Shown here one piece after another: positions 16,701-24,425 of a stretch of DNA of 64,000 nucleotides (position 1 is its first letter; each line of letters opens with the position of its first letter). This DNA comes from UBA1181 sp045601045 (GTDB lineage: Bacteria; Bacteroidota; Bacteroidia; Bacteroidales; Paludibacteraceae): assembly GCA_045601045.1 (NCBI GenBank), contig JAZRZA010000032.1:17210-81209 (forward strand), given 5' to 3'. The notes under the pieces are model-generated. The model was given only the letters and a program-made list of their open reading frames with translations. It made no database searches and was not told the origin of the DNA. Both the position numbers and the translations under genes were made by a program.

Positions 16701-18067
16701 CCGCCACCTTCCGCAAGATTCTCGGAGTTCAAAGCATCGATGAAAAGAAGAGTAGGGATAAACACTCCCACCACGCCATTGACGCCACAATGCTTACCCT
16801 TGTCCCTTCAAGCGCAAGAAGAGAGAAGATGCTTAACCTTTTCTATTTGAAGGAAGAGTTGAAACATTCAGGAATGTCAACCAAACAAGTGGAAAACGAG
16901 TTGAACAAAGAAATCCAAAGTTGTAATGTAGGAGATGTGAGAGACATTGCAACATTCATCGAAGAGAACATTCTCATTAACCATATCAGCAAAGATCAGA
17001 CTCTCACGCCGACCTCAAAGAGATTGAGATCAAGAGGAAAGATCGTTCCGTTGAAAGACAATGATGGAAATGTAATTTACGAGATGGAAGGAGATAATTT
17101 CATCTTGGACAAGAACGGTCATAAGATTCCAAAAGCCAAGAGGTGGATCAAAGGAGACACCATCAGAGGACAACTGCATAAGGAGACTTTCCTTGGAGCG
17201 ATTACCCAAGCAAAGAGAGAGGGCAACTCAATACTGAGAGACGAAAAAGGCAATGTCATTACCGATGAAAATATTAGATACGTAGTTCGAAGGGAATTCA
17301 GACACAAGAAGACCGATATGGAACCTGGATTCAAGACATGGGAAGAGCTTGAAAATGCTATAGTGAACAAAGATCTTGTGAAGATGATGAAGTCGCAATT
17401 CCCTGAAGGTACGTCATTCAAGGACGCCTTCGCTGAAGGCATCTATATGACCGACCGTCATGGCAATAAAGTGAACAAGATAAGACACGTCAGATGCTAT
17501 ACAAGCGTCAAAAATCCTTTAGAAATCAAGCCGCAATCGTATAAGTCCGACAAGGAATACAAGAACAGCTATTATGCCGAAGTCGGAGATTTATATGTAA
17601 TGTGCCGTTACCAAAGCGAAGACCTAAAGGAGACAAGCATACAGATTTACAGCCTATTCGACATTTCTTGCAATAGGCAAAACGGCTTGGATGATATTCC
17701 GAACACAATAAGTGGTGCAAAACATAATATACTACATCTAAAACAAGTTCTCAAAACTGGAGACATTATTCTGCTATATAAGGATACAGCTATGGAGTTG
17801 AGAGACATGGATAACAAAATGCTATCCGAAAGACTTTATGTGATCCGAGGATTCGAAAGATCTGGTAATTTAATAAAACTTGTCAATCATCTTAATGCCT
17901 TAGAAGATAAAGATTTAGGGAAAGGAGAGTCAGTTAAAGATTATAATCAATTGCCGCAAAAAATCAGATGCGGAGTCAAAACGCTAAACTATCTCCTTAT
18001 GGGCGTTGACTTTGAGATAACAGCCAAGGGGATAATATTTAAGAATGAGATATATAAAAAAGAATAA
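13718..18067 (+). CDS. cas9: CRISPR-associated endonuclease Cas9 (type II-C)
   Basis: A 1449-residue RNA-guided nuclease of the large Bacteroidetes II-C group. RuvC-I is KILGIDLGTSSIG (Asp8). The arginine-rich bridge helix is KKRSPRRLFRSRKQRL near residue 60. RuvC-II is IVVETARDL near residue 720 (Glu), HNH is DIEHTLPRS near residue 850 (His) and RuvC-III is KHSHHAIDATML near residue 1018 (His, Asp). All catalytic positions are kept, so both strands of a target should be cut. cas1 follows after 8 bp and cas2 after that, with no csn2 or cas4, which defines II-C. No strong promoter is visible just upstream; a weak AATATTTG at 13556-13563 would give a leader antisense to the tracrRNA. Confidence 0.97.
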   Translation: MAKILGIDLGTSSIGLSLRDTDLGKSLKNQLVYFTSDIFKSGVGKSKSGEYSYAAERTKKRSPRRLFRSRKQRLWATLELLINNNMCPLPIEDLDKWRRYDKKLGLKREYPVNAVKFENWVRLDFNGDGVQDYSSPYQLRADLMERQFDFSNQDNLHKLGRAIYHIAQRRGFRSSKGETISSQESDDIDVSDEMKKSELKASSEITKLMEEKELPTVGCAFAYLENQGVRVRDSQYKAVRSQYKDEIDKIFKFQEGLRDKAELLSQLMSEKKGEGTIFYKKPLKSQKGSVGKCTLEPSKPRCPISHPEFEAFRAWSFINNIQYRKDTSSEWTSLSLENKNELFNDVFLRVKSNFDFVDIRKWIEKNILNDGVKESITLEYSRESKSSTINYRDTTNVSGCPISTKLRNLLGPDWKTFKIQTEEERIDKKTGSVHSISYDVTDIWHICATYDEPEFVEQFATEKLKFDEKKVKQMVGLWGAIPQGYAMLSLKAITNINRFLMQGLIYSHAVLLAKLPDILGDNWAKNEAGLINSIGDLISENRRIKEIFNIVNSLIANYKSLDNDDKQGFKDPTYKLQDYDLQDVENAIQRHYGVQKWNIKSEEEQGEIRDEVTKLYQKFFSSEERDYFKVPKLADMLGDRIHTMMPSVSDKQLKKIYHPSMIEIYPMAKEQRIDGIWMKQLGSPVTGAIKNPMAMRVLHILKNHINSLIRTNMIDEDTKIVVETARDLCDSNTRAAIAAYQKQREDENKEILKILKEYNDKQNNGKSVTDLDVDRARLLLEQCELDELLIKEDYQDDSKFKKLKKEDKKIVERFKKDITKYKLWLEQGGICVYSNKRINIATLFADNMVDIEHTLPRSLSFDDSLSNKTICDSHYNRDVKKNRIPSQLPDYDKILQRIEPWKEKVNDLKEAIAQWKKRAKRATTKDRKDDCIQQYHMYEMELVYWEKKLNSFLVKDVNSGFRNSQLVDTRIITKYAFHYLKTVFSSVDVQKGSVTATFRKILGVQSIDEKKSRDKHSHHAIDATMLTLVPSSARREKMLNLFYLKEELKHSGMSTKQVENELNKEIQSCNVGDVRDIATFIEENILINHISKDQTLTPTSKRLRSRGKIVPLKDNDGNVIYEMEGDNFILDKNGHKIPKAKRWIKGDTIRGQLHKETFLGAITQAKREGNSILRDEKGNVITDENIRYVVRREFRHKKTDMEPGFKTWEELENAIVNKDLVKMMKSQFPEGTSFKDAFAEGIYMTDRHGNKVNKIRHVRCYTSVKNPLEIKPQSYKSDKEYKNSYYAEVGDLYVMCRYQSEDLKETSIQIYSLFDISCNRQNGLDDIPNTISGAKHNILHLKQVLKTGDIILLYKDTAMELRDMDNKMLSERLYVIRGFERSGNLIKLVNHLNALEDKDLGKGESVKDYNQLPQKIRCGVKTLNYLLMGVDFEITAKGIIFKNEIYKKE

Positions 18068-18075
18068 CTTGTTAC

Positions 18076-19014
18076 ATGATCAAACGTACTCTTTGTTTCA
18101 GTAATCCCGCTTATCTCTCACTTAAAAACCATCAGTTGGTAATTAAGCTCCCTGAAGTTGAAAAATCCAACATGACCGAACAATTAAAAGAGGAAGCGAC
18201 AGTCACGATTCCTATCGAGGATATTGGTGTTATTGTGCTGGACAACCAACAAATTACCATTACTCAGGGACTTATGGCTCAGTTAATAGAGAATAACTGT
18301 GCCGTAATAACCTGTAACGATAGTCACCTTCCCATAGGCCTTCATTTAACACTGGACGGGAATACTGTGCAAAGTGAGAGATTTCAAGACCAAATAGATG
18401 CGTCCCTTCCGCTAAAAAAGCAATTGTGGCAACAAACTATCCAGCAGAAAATTGCGAACCAAGCAGCAGTTCTATACAATAAACGAAATCTCCAAGTCGA
18501 GAATATGCTTTCATGGGTAGGGAAAGTAAAAAGTGGAGATACAGAGAATCTGGAAGGTAGAGCTGCGGCATTTTATTGGAAAAACATGTTCCCCAAAGTA
18601 GAAGATTTCACAAGAGGTAGAGAAGGAGTACCCCCAAACAATTTACTTAACTACGGATACGCTATACTTCGAGCGATTGTAGCAAGATCACTGGTAGCAA
18701 GCGGCCTAATGCCAACTCTAGGCATTCATCACCACAATCGGTACAACGCCTACTGCTTGGCGGACGATATAATGGAACCATATCGCCCGTATGTAGATGC
18801 CTTGGTCATAGATATAACTGAACGAATAGGGTATCTCGAGGAGATAACAAAAGAACACAAGCAACAACTCTTGACCATACCAACCATTGAGGTATCCCTT
18901 AACAACCTGCGAAGTCCCTTAATGGTTGCGGTTTCACAAACTACAGCTTCGTTGTACAAATGTTTCTCAGGGGAGGTGAGGAAAATATTATACCCGGTCA
19001 TGGAAATGAATTAA
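18076..19014 (+). CDS. cas1: CRISPR-associated integrase Cas1
   Basis: A 312-residue type II Cas1. Visible catalytic metal ligands are the Glu in NLEGRAAAFYWKNMF near residue 158, and the His and Asp in PTLGIHHHNRYNAYCLADDI near residues 213-233. With Cas2 it inserts new spacers at the leader end of the array. It starts 8 bp after cas9 and is followed after 2 bp by cas2, so the three genes form one operon. Length and motifs look intact. Confidence 0.97.
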   Translation: MIKRTLCFSNPAYLSLKNHQLVIKLPEVEKSNMTEQLKEEATVTIPIEDIGVIVLDNQQITITQGLMAQLIENNCAVITCNDSHLPIGLHLTLDGNTVQSERFQDQIDASLPLKKQLWQQTIQQKIANQAAVLYNKRNLQVENMLSWVGKVKSGDTENLEGRAAAFYWKNMFPKVEDFTRGREGVPPNNLLNYGYAILRAIVARSLVASGLMPTLGIHHHNRYNAYCLADDIMEPYRPYVDALVIDITERIGYLEEITKEHKQQLLTIPTIEVSLNNLRSPLMVAVSQTTASLYKCFSGEVRKILYPVMEMN

Positions 19015-19016
19015 CA

Positions 19017-19358
19017 ATGGATCGATTAAGCGAATACAGAATCATGTGGTTATTTGTTTTCTTCGACTTACCCACTGAAACACAGAGCGATAGGAAGGCT
19101 TACGCAGATTTCAGAAAGAAACTTCAAGGAGACGGGTTCACGATGATGCAGTATTCCGTTTATGTCCGTCACTGCACTTCTTCGGAGAGTGCAGATGTCC
19201 ATACCAACAGAGTGAAAGCTATATTGCCTGAAAACGGACAGATCAGTATTCTTCGAATAACCGATAAACAATATGGAAACATACAAAGTTTTGTTGGCCC
19301 GAAGAAAGTTAAATCAACCGAGGAGGTACAAATTCCAATTCAATTATCACTATTCTAG
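19017..19358 (+). CDS. cas2: CRISPR-associated protein Cas2
   Basis: A 113-residue protein that bridges two Cas1 dimers during spacer integration. YRIMWLFVFFDLPTETQSDRKAY at the N-terminus carries the beta-strand and Asp of the family, and FTMMQYSVYVRHCTS near residue 42 is the second conserved strand. I chose the ATG at 19017, two bases after the cas1 stop codon. A longer frame from 18960 would overlap cas1 and adds a sequence unlike Cas2. Closed by the terminator at 19392-19424. Confidence 0.95.
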   Translation: MDRLSEYRIMWLFVFFDLPTETQSDRKAYADFRKKLQGDGFTMMQYSVYVRHCTSSESADVHTNRVKAILPENGQISILRITDKQYGNIQSFVGPKKVKSTEEVQIPIQLSLF

Positions 19359-19391
19359 TATCAGGATAGAAACAGAAAAATATCAGTCATA

Positions 19392-19424
19392 AAAAAATCA
19401 CACTTGTTATAAGTGTGATTTTTT
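19392..19424. terminator. Bidirectional terminator between cas2 and array
   Basis: Stem AATCACACTT / AAGTGTGATT with loop GTTAT, flanked by seven A residues on the left and six T residues on the right, so it works on both strands. It would stop the cas operon (plus strand) and also transcripts leaving the array on the minus strand, the crRNA-sense direction. Confidence 0.9.
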
Positions 19425-19476
19425 ATTTCAAAAACAGCGATCAATTCATTAATAATCAACTAATTACATAAAATCA
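19425..19476. promoter_or_regulatory. Presumed CRISPR leader (integration end)
   Basis: An A/T-rich 52-bp stretch between the terminator and the first perfect repeat, with no reading frame. The opposite end of the array carries the degenerate repeat, so new spacers are probably added here. It contains ATTCATTAATAATCAACTAA, partly echoing the repeat start (TTAATGAAT in inverse). Confidence 0.55.
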
Positions 19477-22400
19477 GCTGTTAATGAATACTCAAAATTA
19501 CTAAATCGAAAGCAATTCACAACTCCCAAGGTTAAACATTAAAGAATAGGATGGCTGTTAATGAATACTCAAAATTACTAAATCGAAAGCAATTCACAAC
19601 TATTTACAACGCTATGCAACAAAATATGAGGCTGTTAATGAATACTCAAAATTACTAAATCGAAAGCAATTCACAACATCAGACTATCACAATCAAACTT
19701 AATGAAGCTGTTAATGAATACTCAAAATTACTAAATCGAAAGCAATTCACAACTGCCACGATACTATAAAGAGAAAGTTATCTGCTGTTAATGAATACTC
19801 AAAATTACTAAATCGAAAGCAATTCACAACGAGTACTATGCGGATGAGAACGTATATGAGCTGTTAATGAATACTCAAAATTACTAAATCGAAAGCAATT
19901 CACAACCAAAAGCAAAAAGCCATAGATGATGTCATGCTGTTAATGAATACTCAAAATTACTAAATCGAAAGCAATTCACAACTTAAGACCATTGTTATTC
20001 TCAGTCTCGGGGCTGTTAATGAATACTCAAAATTACTAAATCGAAAGCAATTCACAACGATTGGGGTACAGACCAAAGCGGAGATTTGCTGTTAATGAAT
20101 ACTCAAAATTACTAAATCGAAAGCAATTCACAACCAGAAACAAAAAGCCATAGATGATGTCATCGCTGTTAATGAATACTCAAAATTACTAAATCGAAAG
20201 CAATTCACAACAACTATGATAGAATTGTTTTCAGTAGTTCGGCTGTTAATGAATACTCAAAATTACTAAATCGAAAGCAATTCACAACTTGCAGTCCAGA
20301 TGAAACTCGTCTATTCTGCTGTTAATGAATACTCAAAATTACTAAATCGAAAGCAATTCACAACGATGGTTGGTAATGTTGCTGTTCTTCATAAGCTGTT
20401 AATGAATACACAAAATTACTAAATCGAAAGCAATTCACAACATATAAACAAAAAAGGTGCTTAATAAGCACGCTGTTAATGAATACTCAAAATTACTAAA
20501 TCGAAAGCAATTCACAACCCGCAAGACCTATGCTGGATAAGTATATCCGCTGTTAATGAATACTCAAAATTACTAAATCGAAAGCAATTCACAACTCCTT
20601 CCGCCGTCACTCCTTCCGCTATGCAGCTGTTAATGAATACTCAAAATTACTAAATCGAAAGCAATTCACAACAACTTGTGTCTAAGTATTATACTGTTGG
20701 TGCTGTTAATGAATACTCAAAATTACTAAATCGAAAGCAATTCACAACCCACATCTGTTCAAGTTACTAACCCTTTAAGCTGTTAATGAATACTCAAAAT
20801 TACTAAATCGAAAGCAATTCACAACTTAAAAGAGTGGAGAACCTACGAGCCTGAAGCTGTTAATGAATACTCAAAATTACTAAATCGAAAGCAATTCACA
20901 ACGATAAATTTTTAATTCTTTTTCTAACTCGGGCTGTTAATGAATACTCAAAATTACTAAATCGAAAGCAATTCACAACCTTCATCACCGCTGCCTTCAA
21001 AGCCACGCTGCTGTTAATGAATACTCAAAATTACTAAATCGAAAGCAATTCACAACATTATCAACAACATCAAGAAGAAGTTCAGAGCTGTTAATGAATA
21101 CTCAAAATTACTAAATCGAAAGCAATTCACAACTATACGAGAATTTCTCTTATATTTGCAACGGCTGTTAATGAATACTCAAAATTACTAAATCGAAAGC
21201 AATTCACAACTCACCAACACAAATGGAGACAAGCGCATCAGCTGTTAATGAATACTCAAAATTACTAAATCGAAAGCAATTCACAACTACTTGCATAAAA
21301 GGACGCTCCTTGCTCTTGCTGTTAATGAATACTCAAAATTACTAAATCGAAAGCAATTCACAACATATTCAGTTGGAAAACTTATGCAGATTGCGCTGTT
21401 AATGAATACTCAAAATTACTAAATCGAAAGCAATTCACAACTATAAGAAGATTTTGGATAATGAACTTTCGCTGTTAATGAATACTCAAAATTACTAAAT
21501 CGAAAGCAATTCACAACTGTTCGTCTCCGTCCTGGTCATCCGTAATGGCTGTTAATGAATACTCAAAATTACTAAATCGAAAGCAATTCACAACATATTT
21601 GCTAAACACGGGCGCAAAGTATTGGCTGTTAATGAATACTCAAAATTACTAAATCGAAAGCAATTCACAACGTCATACTTGATAGTACCAACCAAACAAT
21701 AGCTGTTAATGAATACTCAAAATTACTAAATCGAAAGCAATTCACAACTCCCTTTAATTTTATTTATTATGGCTAGATGCTGTTAATGAATACTCAAAAT
21801 TACTAAATCGAAAGCAATTCACAACTAGAAATAATTAAAAGACACAAGCAATGAGGCTGTTAATGAATACTCAAAATTACTAAATCGAAAGCAATTCACA
21901 ACCACTTGGCAAAGAGGTTTTCCGTCAAATGTGCTGTTAATGAATACTCAAAATTACTAAATCGAAAGCAATTCACAACATGATAGGCTTTCCGCCAGTA
22001 GCGTTCACAGCTGTTAATGAATACTCAAAATTACTAAATCGAAAGCAATTCACAACATTGAGGTACATACGGAGCTCCCTCGCCATGCTGTTAATGAATA
22101 CTCAAAATTACTAAATCGAAAGCAATTCACAACATAGTAGGTATATCCAAGCTCCTTGACTGGCTGTTAATGAATACTCAAAATTACTAAATCGAAAGCA
22201 ATTCACAACCTACAGGTACATCTGTAGTGAATCCAGTAAGCTGTTAATGAATACTCAAAATTACTAAATCGAAAGCAATTCACAACAAGTCCTCTCTCGC
22301 CTTTTCTTCGTTAGTGCTGTTAATGAATACTCAAAATTACTAAATCGAAAGCAATTCACAACTACCCTCTCCACGACTTTGCCCGTTTTGTCGCTGTTAA

Positions 22401-22575
22401 TGAATACTCAAAATTACTAAATCGAAAGCAATTCACAACTAATGACGTCAAGTGGCTTAATGACAGAGGGCTGTTAATGAATACTCAAAATTACTAAATC
22501 GAAAGCAATTCACAACCTACATGGAGAACAACAAACTGCAAGACCCACTGTTAATGAATACTCAAAATCACAAAC
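19477..22575 (-). CRISPR. CRISPR array, 40 full repeats plus one degenerate, 40 spacers
   Basis: The repeat is 47 bp. In the crRNA sense (minus strand) it begins GTTGTGAATTGCTTTCGATT and ends ATTCATTAACAGC, the form typical of Bacteroidetes II-C systems. I count 40 full repeats starting at 19477, 19554, 19631, 19707 and so on to 22470, and a degenerate one from 22547. Of 40 spacers, 30 are 30 nt and 10 are 29 nt. All repeats appear identical except one substitution at 20410 (repeat starting 20395). The last repeat has lost its middle and matches only both ends. The strand is set by complementarity to the tracrRNA. The many perfect repeats and large spacer count suggest recent activity. Spacers at 19907-19935 and 20135-20164 are near-identical. 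Confidence 0.98.
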
Positions 22576-22632
22576 TCCACCCACATCACCCAAAGTATTT
22601 TCTTCACCGCAGCCCGATCCATCTATCGATGC

Positions 22633-23181
22633 CTACTTTTCAAGAAACAATTCCCCACTCTCCCACCTCAGCAACCACTCCTTCCGATCCAATCCACCCG
22701 CATAGCCCGTCAGCGAGCCATTGGCCCCCACCACACGATGGCAGGGAATAAGAATGGAGATCGGATTATGGCCAACCGCACCACCCACCGCTTGGGCCGA
22801 CATTGAAGAGAGGCCTCGTTGGGCGGCCAATTTGCGTCCTAATTCCGAATAGCTCACCCGCTCCCCATAGGGAATCTCGGACAAAAGCGACCATACCTGC
22901 AACTGGAATTCACTGCCCCGCAGATGGAGCGGAGGCAAACAAGCAGATTTTAAGCCCTTAAAATAATTATCCAGCCATTCTACCGTCTGCGACAAGATAG
23001 GTCGGGAAACGAACTGAAAAGAGGCTATTTCGGGGTAATATCTCTGTCCTTCAAACCACACACCAACCAATCCCGCCTCATCACAGGCAAGCAGCATCTC
23101 TCCGAGCGGAGAGGCATAACGTTGGGCGTAGATCATCGGCACCGGTAAAAAGAAATCAGCGCCCTTTCGAACGCTGACCAC
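22633..23181 (-). CDS. ogt: Methylated-DNA-[protein]-cysteine S-methyltransferase
   Basis: A 182-residue suicide repair protein that takes the alkyl group from O6-alkylguanine onto its own cysteine. The active site is ILIPCHRVVGANGSLTGYAGG near residue 135 (PCHRV), with the AVGGAVGHNPI helix just before it. The N-terminal part (YASPLGEMLLACDEAGL) is the usual ribonuclease-like domain. The start used here is two bases past the stop of the flavin reductase gene; a later Met at MIYAQRYAS (start 23136) would give a more typical N-terminus. It is the last gene before the CRISPR array and is transcribed toward it. Confidence 0.93.
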   Translation of the reverse strand: MVSVRKGADFFLPVPMIYAQRYASPLGEMLLACDEAGLVGVWFEGQRYYPEIASFQFVSRPILSQTVEWLDNYFKGLKSACLPPLHLRGSEFQLQVWSLLSEIPYGERVSYSELGRKLAAQRGLSSMSAQAVGGAVGHNPISILIPCHRVVGANGSLTGYAGGLDRKEWLLRWESGELFLEK

Positions 23182-23183
23182 TA

Positions 23184-23783
23184 TTATTTCGCATAAACAC
23201 CCTCAATCTCCACGACATATATCGTATGAAGCCCACCACCTGGCTGGTCGTGGTACCAACGGGAGAGCAACTCTTTATCCACAAAAGCAGCCTCAGTCAT
23301 CTCCGTCTTGAAGAGTTTCTTGCAATCCAGCACCATACGAGCCTCATCAAAGGTCATCACACCTGAAGCCAACTGCTTAGGAGAGAGCCCCGCCTCCTTC
23401 ACCTTATCGCCATCCCTACCGGATTTTGTACCGCAGATCTGCAACGCAGGTTTATAATCCTCCGAAAAGAAGGAGAGAGAAAGACGGTCGTTTTTCTCGA
23501 TGAATTCGTGGGTATAACGCTCAGGACGAACAAAAATGAAGGCCACTGGCTTGTTCCACAACCATCCGATTCCACCCCATGAGGCCGTCATCGTATTGTA
23601 ACTTGCGGAGTCTCCCGCCGTAATCAACATCCACTCTTGTCCAATCAATTGGAAAGCATCCTCTTTTCCCAAAAGGGTAATATCCTGCTTTTTCATCTCT
23701 TGATTATTATTTTGCACCTCGGAAGATTGACATCCCATCCAAGCCATACAGAACGCCGCGAAGGCGATAATTTTAAATTTCAT
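23184..23783 (-). CDS. Lipoprotein with flavin reductase-like domain
   Basis: A 199-residue protein. It starts with a lipoprotein signal (KIIAFAAFCMAWMGC, Cys near residue 18 as the lipidated residue), followed by a short Asn/Gln-rich linker. The rest is a flavin reductase-like split-barrel domain: NTMTASWGGIGWLWNKPVAFIFVRPERY near residue 63 matches the FMN-binding segment of the family, and RLSLSFFSEDYK follows. Such proteins are usually cytoplasmic, so membrane anchoring outside the cytoplasm is unusual. It may use FMN to reduce an extracytoplasmic partner. It lies between cvpA (21 bp gap) and ogt (2 bp gap). Confidence 0.82.
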   Translation of the reverse strand: MKFKIIAFAAFCMAWMGCQSSEVQNNNQEMKKQDITLLGKEDAFQLIGQEWMLITAGDSASYNTMTASWGGIGWLWNKPVAFIFVRPERYTHEFIEKNDRLSLSFFSEDYKPALQICGTKSGRDGDKVKEAGLSPKQLASGVMTFDEARMVLDCKKLFKTEMTEAAFVDKELLSRWYHDQPGGGLHTIYVVEIEGVYAK

Positions 23784-23804
23784 AGGTAAAAACTAATTGC
23801 GTGA

Positions 23805-24383
23805 TTAATCTCTGACGCCATCCATCACCACAGCACCAGCGGATGAGGAATCCGGATTCTCCTTTTTATCGCCGAAATCCTTCCAATTCTTTAAGATATC
23901 CCCCATATTAAAGGCAGGCAAGACCGTGTCAGCCACTATCTTGATGGGATAATAGAGCCTTGATTGAGCGAGTGTCTCCTCCGAAAGAATCTCCACTTTG
24001 GAATTAAACATATCAAAGGAACGGACCATCACACTCAACACCAACAATATTTTCAAGAAGGAAAAAATCGCGCCCAATGTTTTGTTCAGCCATCCCAACA
24101 TCACCACATTCAAGAACTTGCTGATCAAGACAGCCAAGAAATGAACGCCCACCAGGGCGAGAATCATAGTCAAAACAAAGGCTACCACAGGAGAAGTAGC
24201 CGTCTGTATGTCAAATGTATCGGCAAACCATCCAGCAATCTCCACCGAATAGTTCTTCGCCATATAAATAGCCACAACGACTCCCACAAAACCAGACAAT
24301 TCGAGAATGAGTCCTTTTTTGGCCCCTTTCACCACGCCATAATAGACGAGGATAACCAATAATATCAGGTCAAGTAATAACAT
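23805..24383 (-). CDS. CvpA family membrane protein
   Basis: A 192-residue protein with four membrane segments in the first 125 residues: LDLILLVILVYYGVVKGAKKGL, then GFVGVVVAIYMA, a segment near residue 65-90 and one near 100-120. This is the colicin V production protein fold. Family members affect envelope properties, but no reaction is known. The C-terminal 50 residues are polar. It sits 42 bp after infB and is likely part of the rimP-nusA-infB transcript. Confidence 0.85.
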   Translation of the reverse strand: MLLLDLILLVILVYYGVVKGAKKGLILELSGFVGVVVAIYMAKNYSVEIAGWFADTFDIQTATSPVVAFVLTMILALVGVHFLAVLISKFLNVVMLGWLNKTLGAIFSFLKILLVLSVMVRSFDMFNSKVEILSEETLAQSRLYYPIKIVADTVLPAFNMGDILKNWKDFGDKKENPDSSSAGAVVMDGVRD

Positions 24384-24425
24384 TGCGGAGTGTTGTGCTT
24401 TTTATATAAAAGAGAGGAGAAGAGA

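Noticed and set aside
13025..22632. CRISPR region as part of a recent mobile element
   Set aside because: No integrase, transposase or flanking tRNA/direct repeats were seen, and base composition looks similar to the neighbours apart from the A/T-rich array. Transfer cannot be excluded but is not supported here.
22521..22751. Plus-strand frame spanning the array end and the ogt gene
   Set aside because: It starts inside the last spacer, runs through the degenerate repeat and then overlaps ogt on the opposite strand; the product is low-complexity His/Pro.
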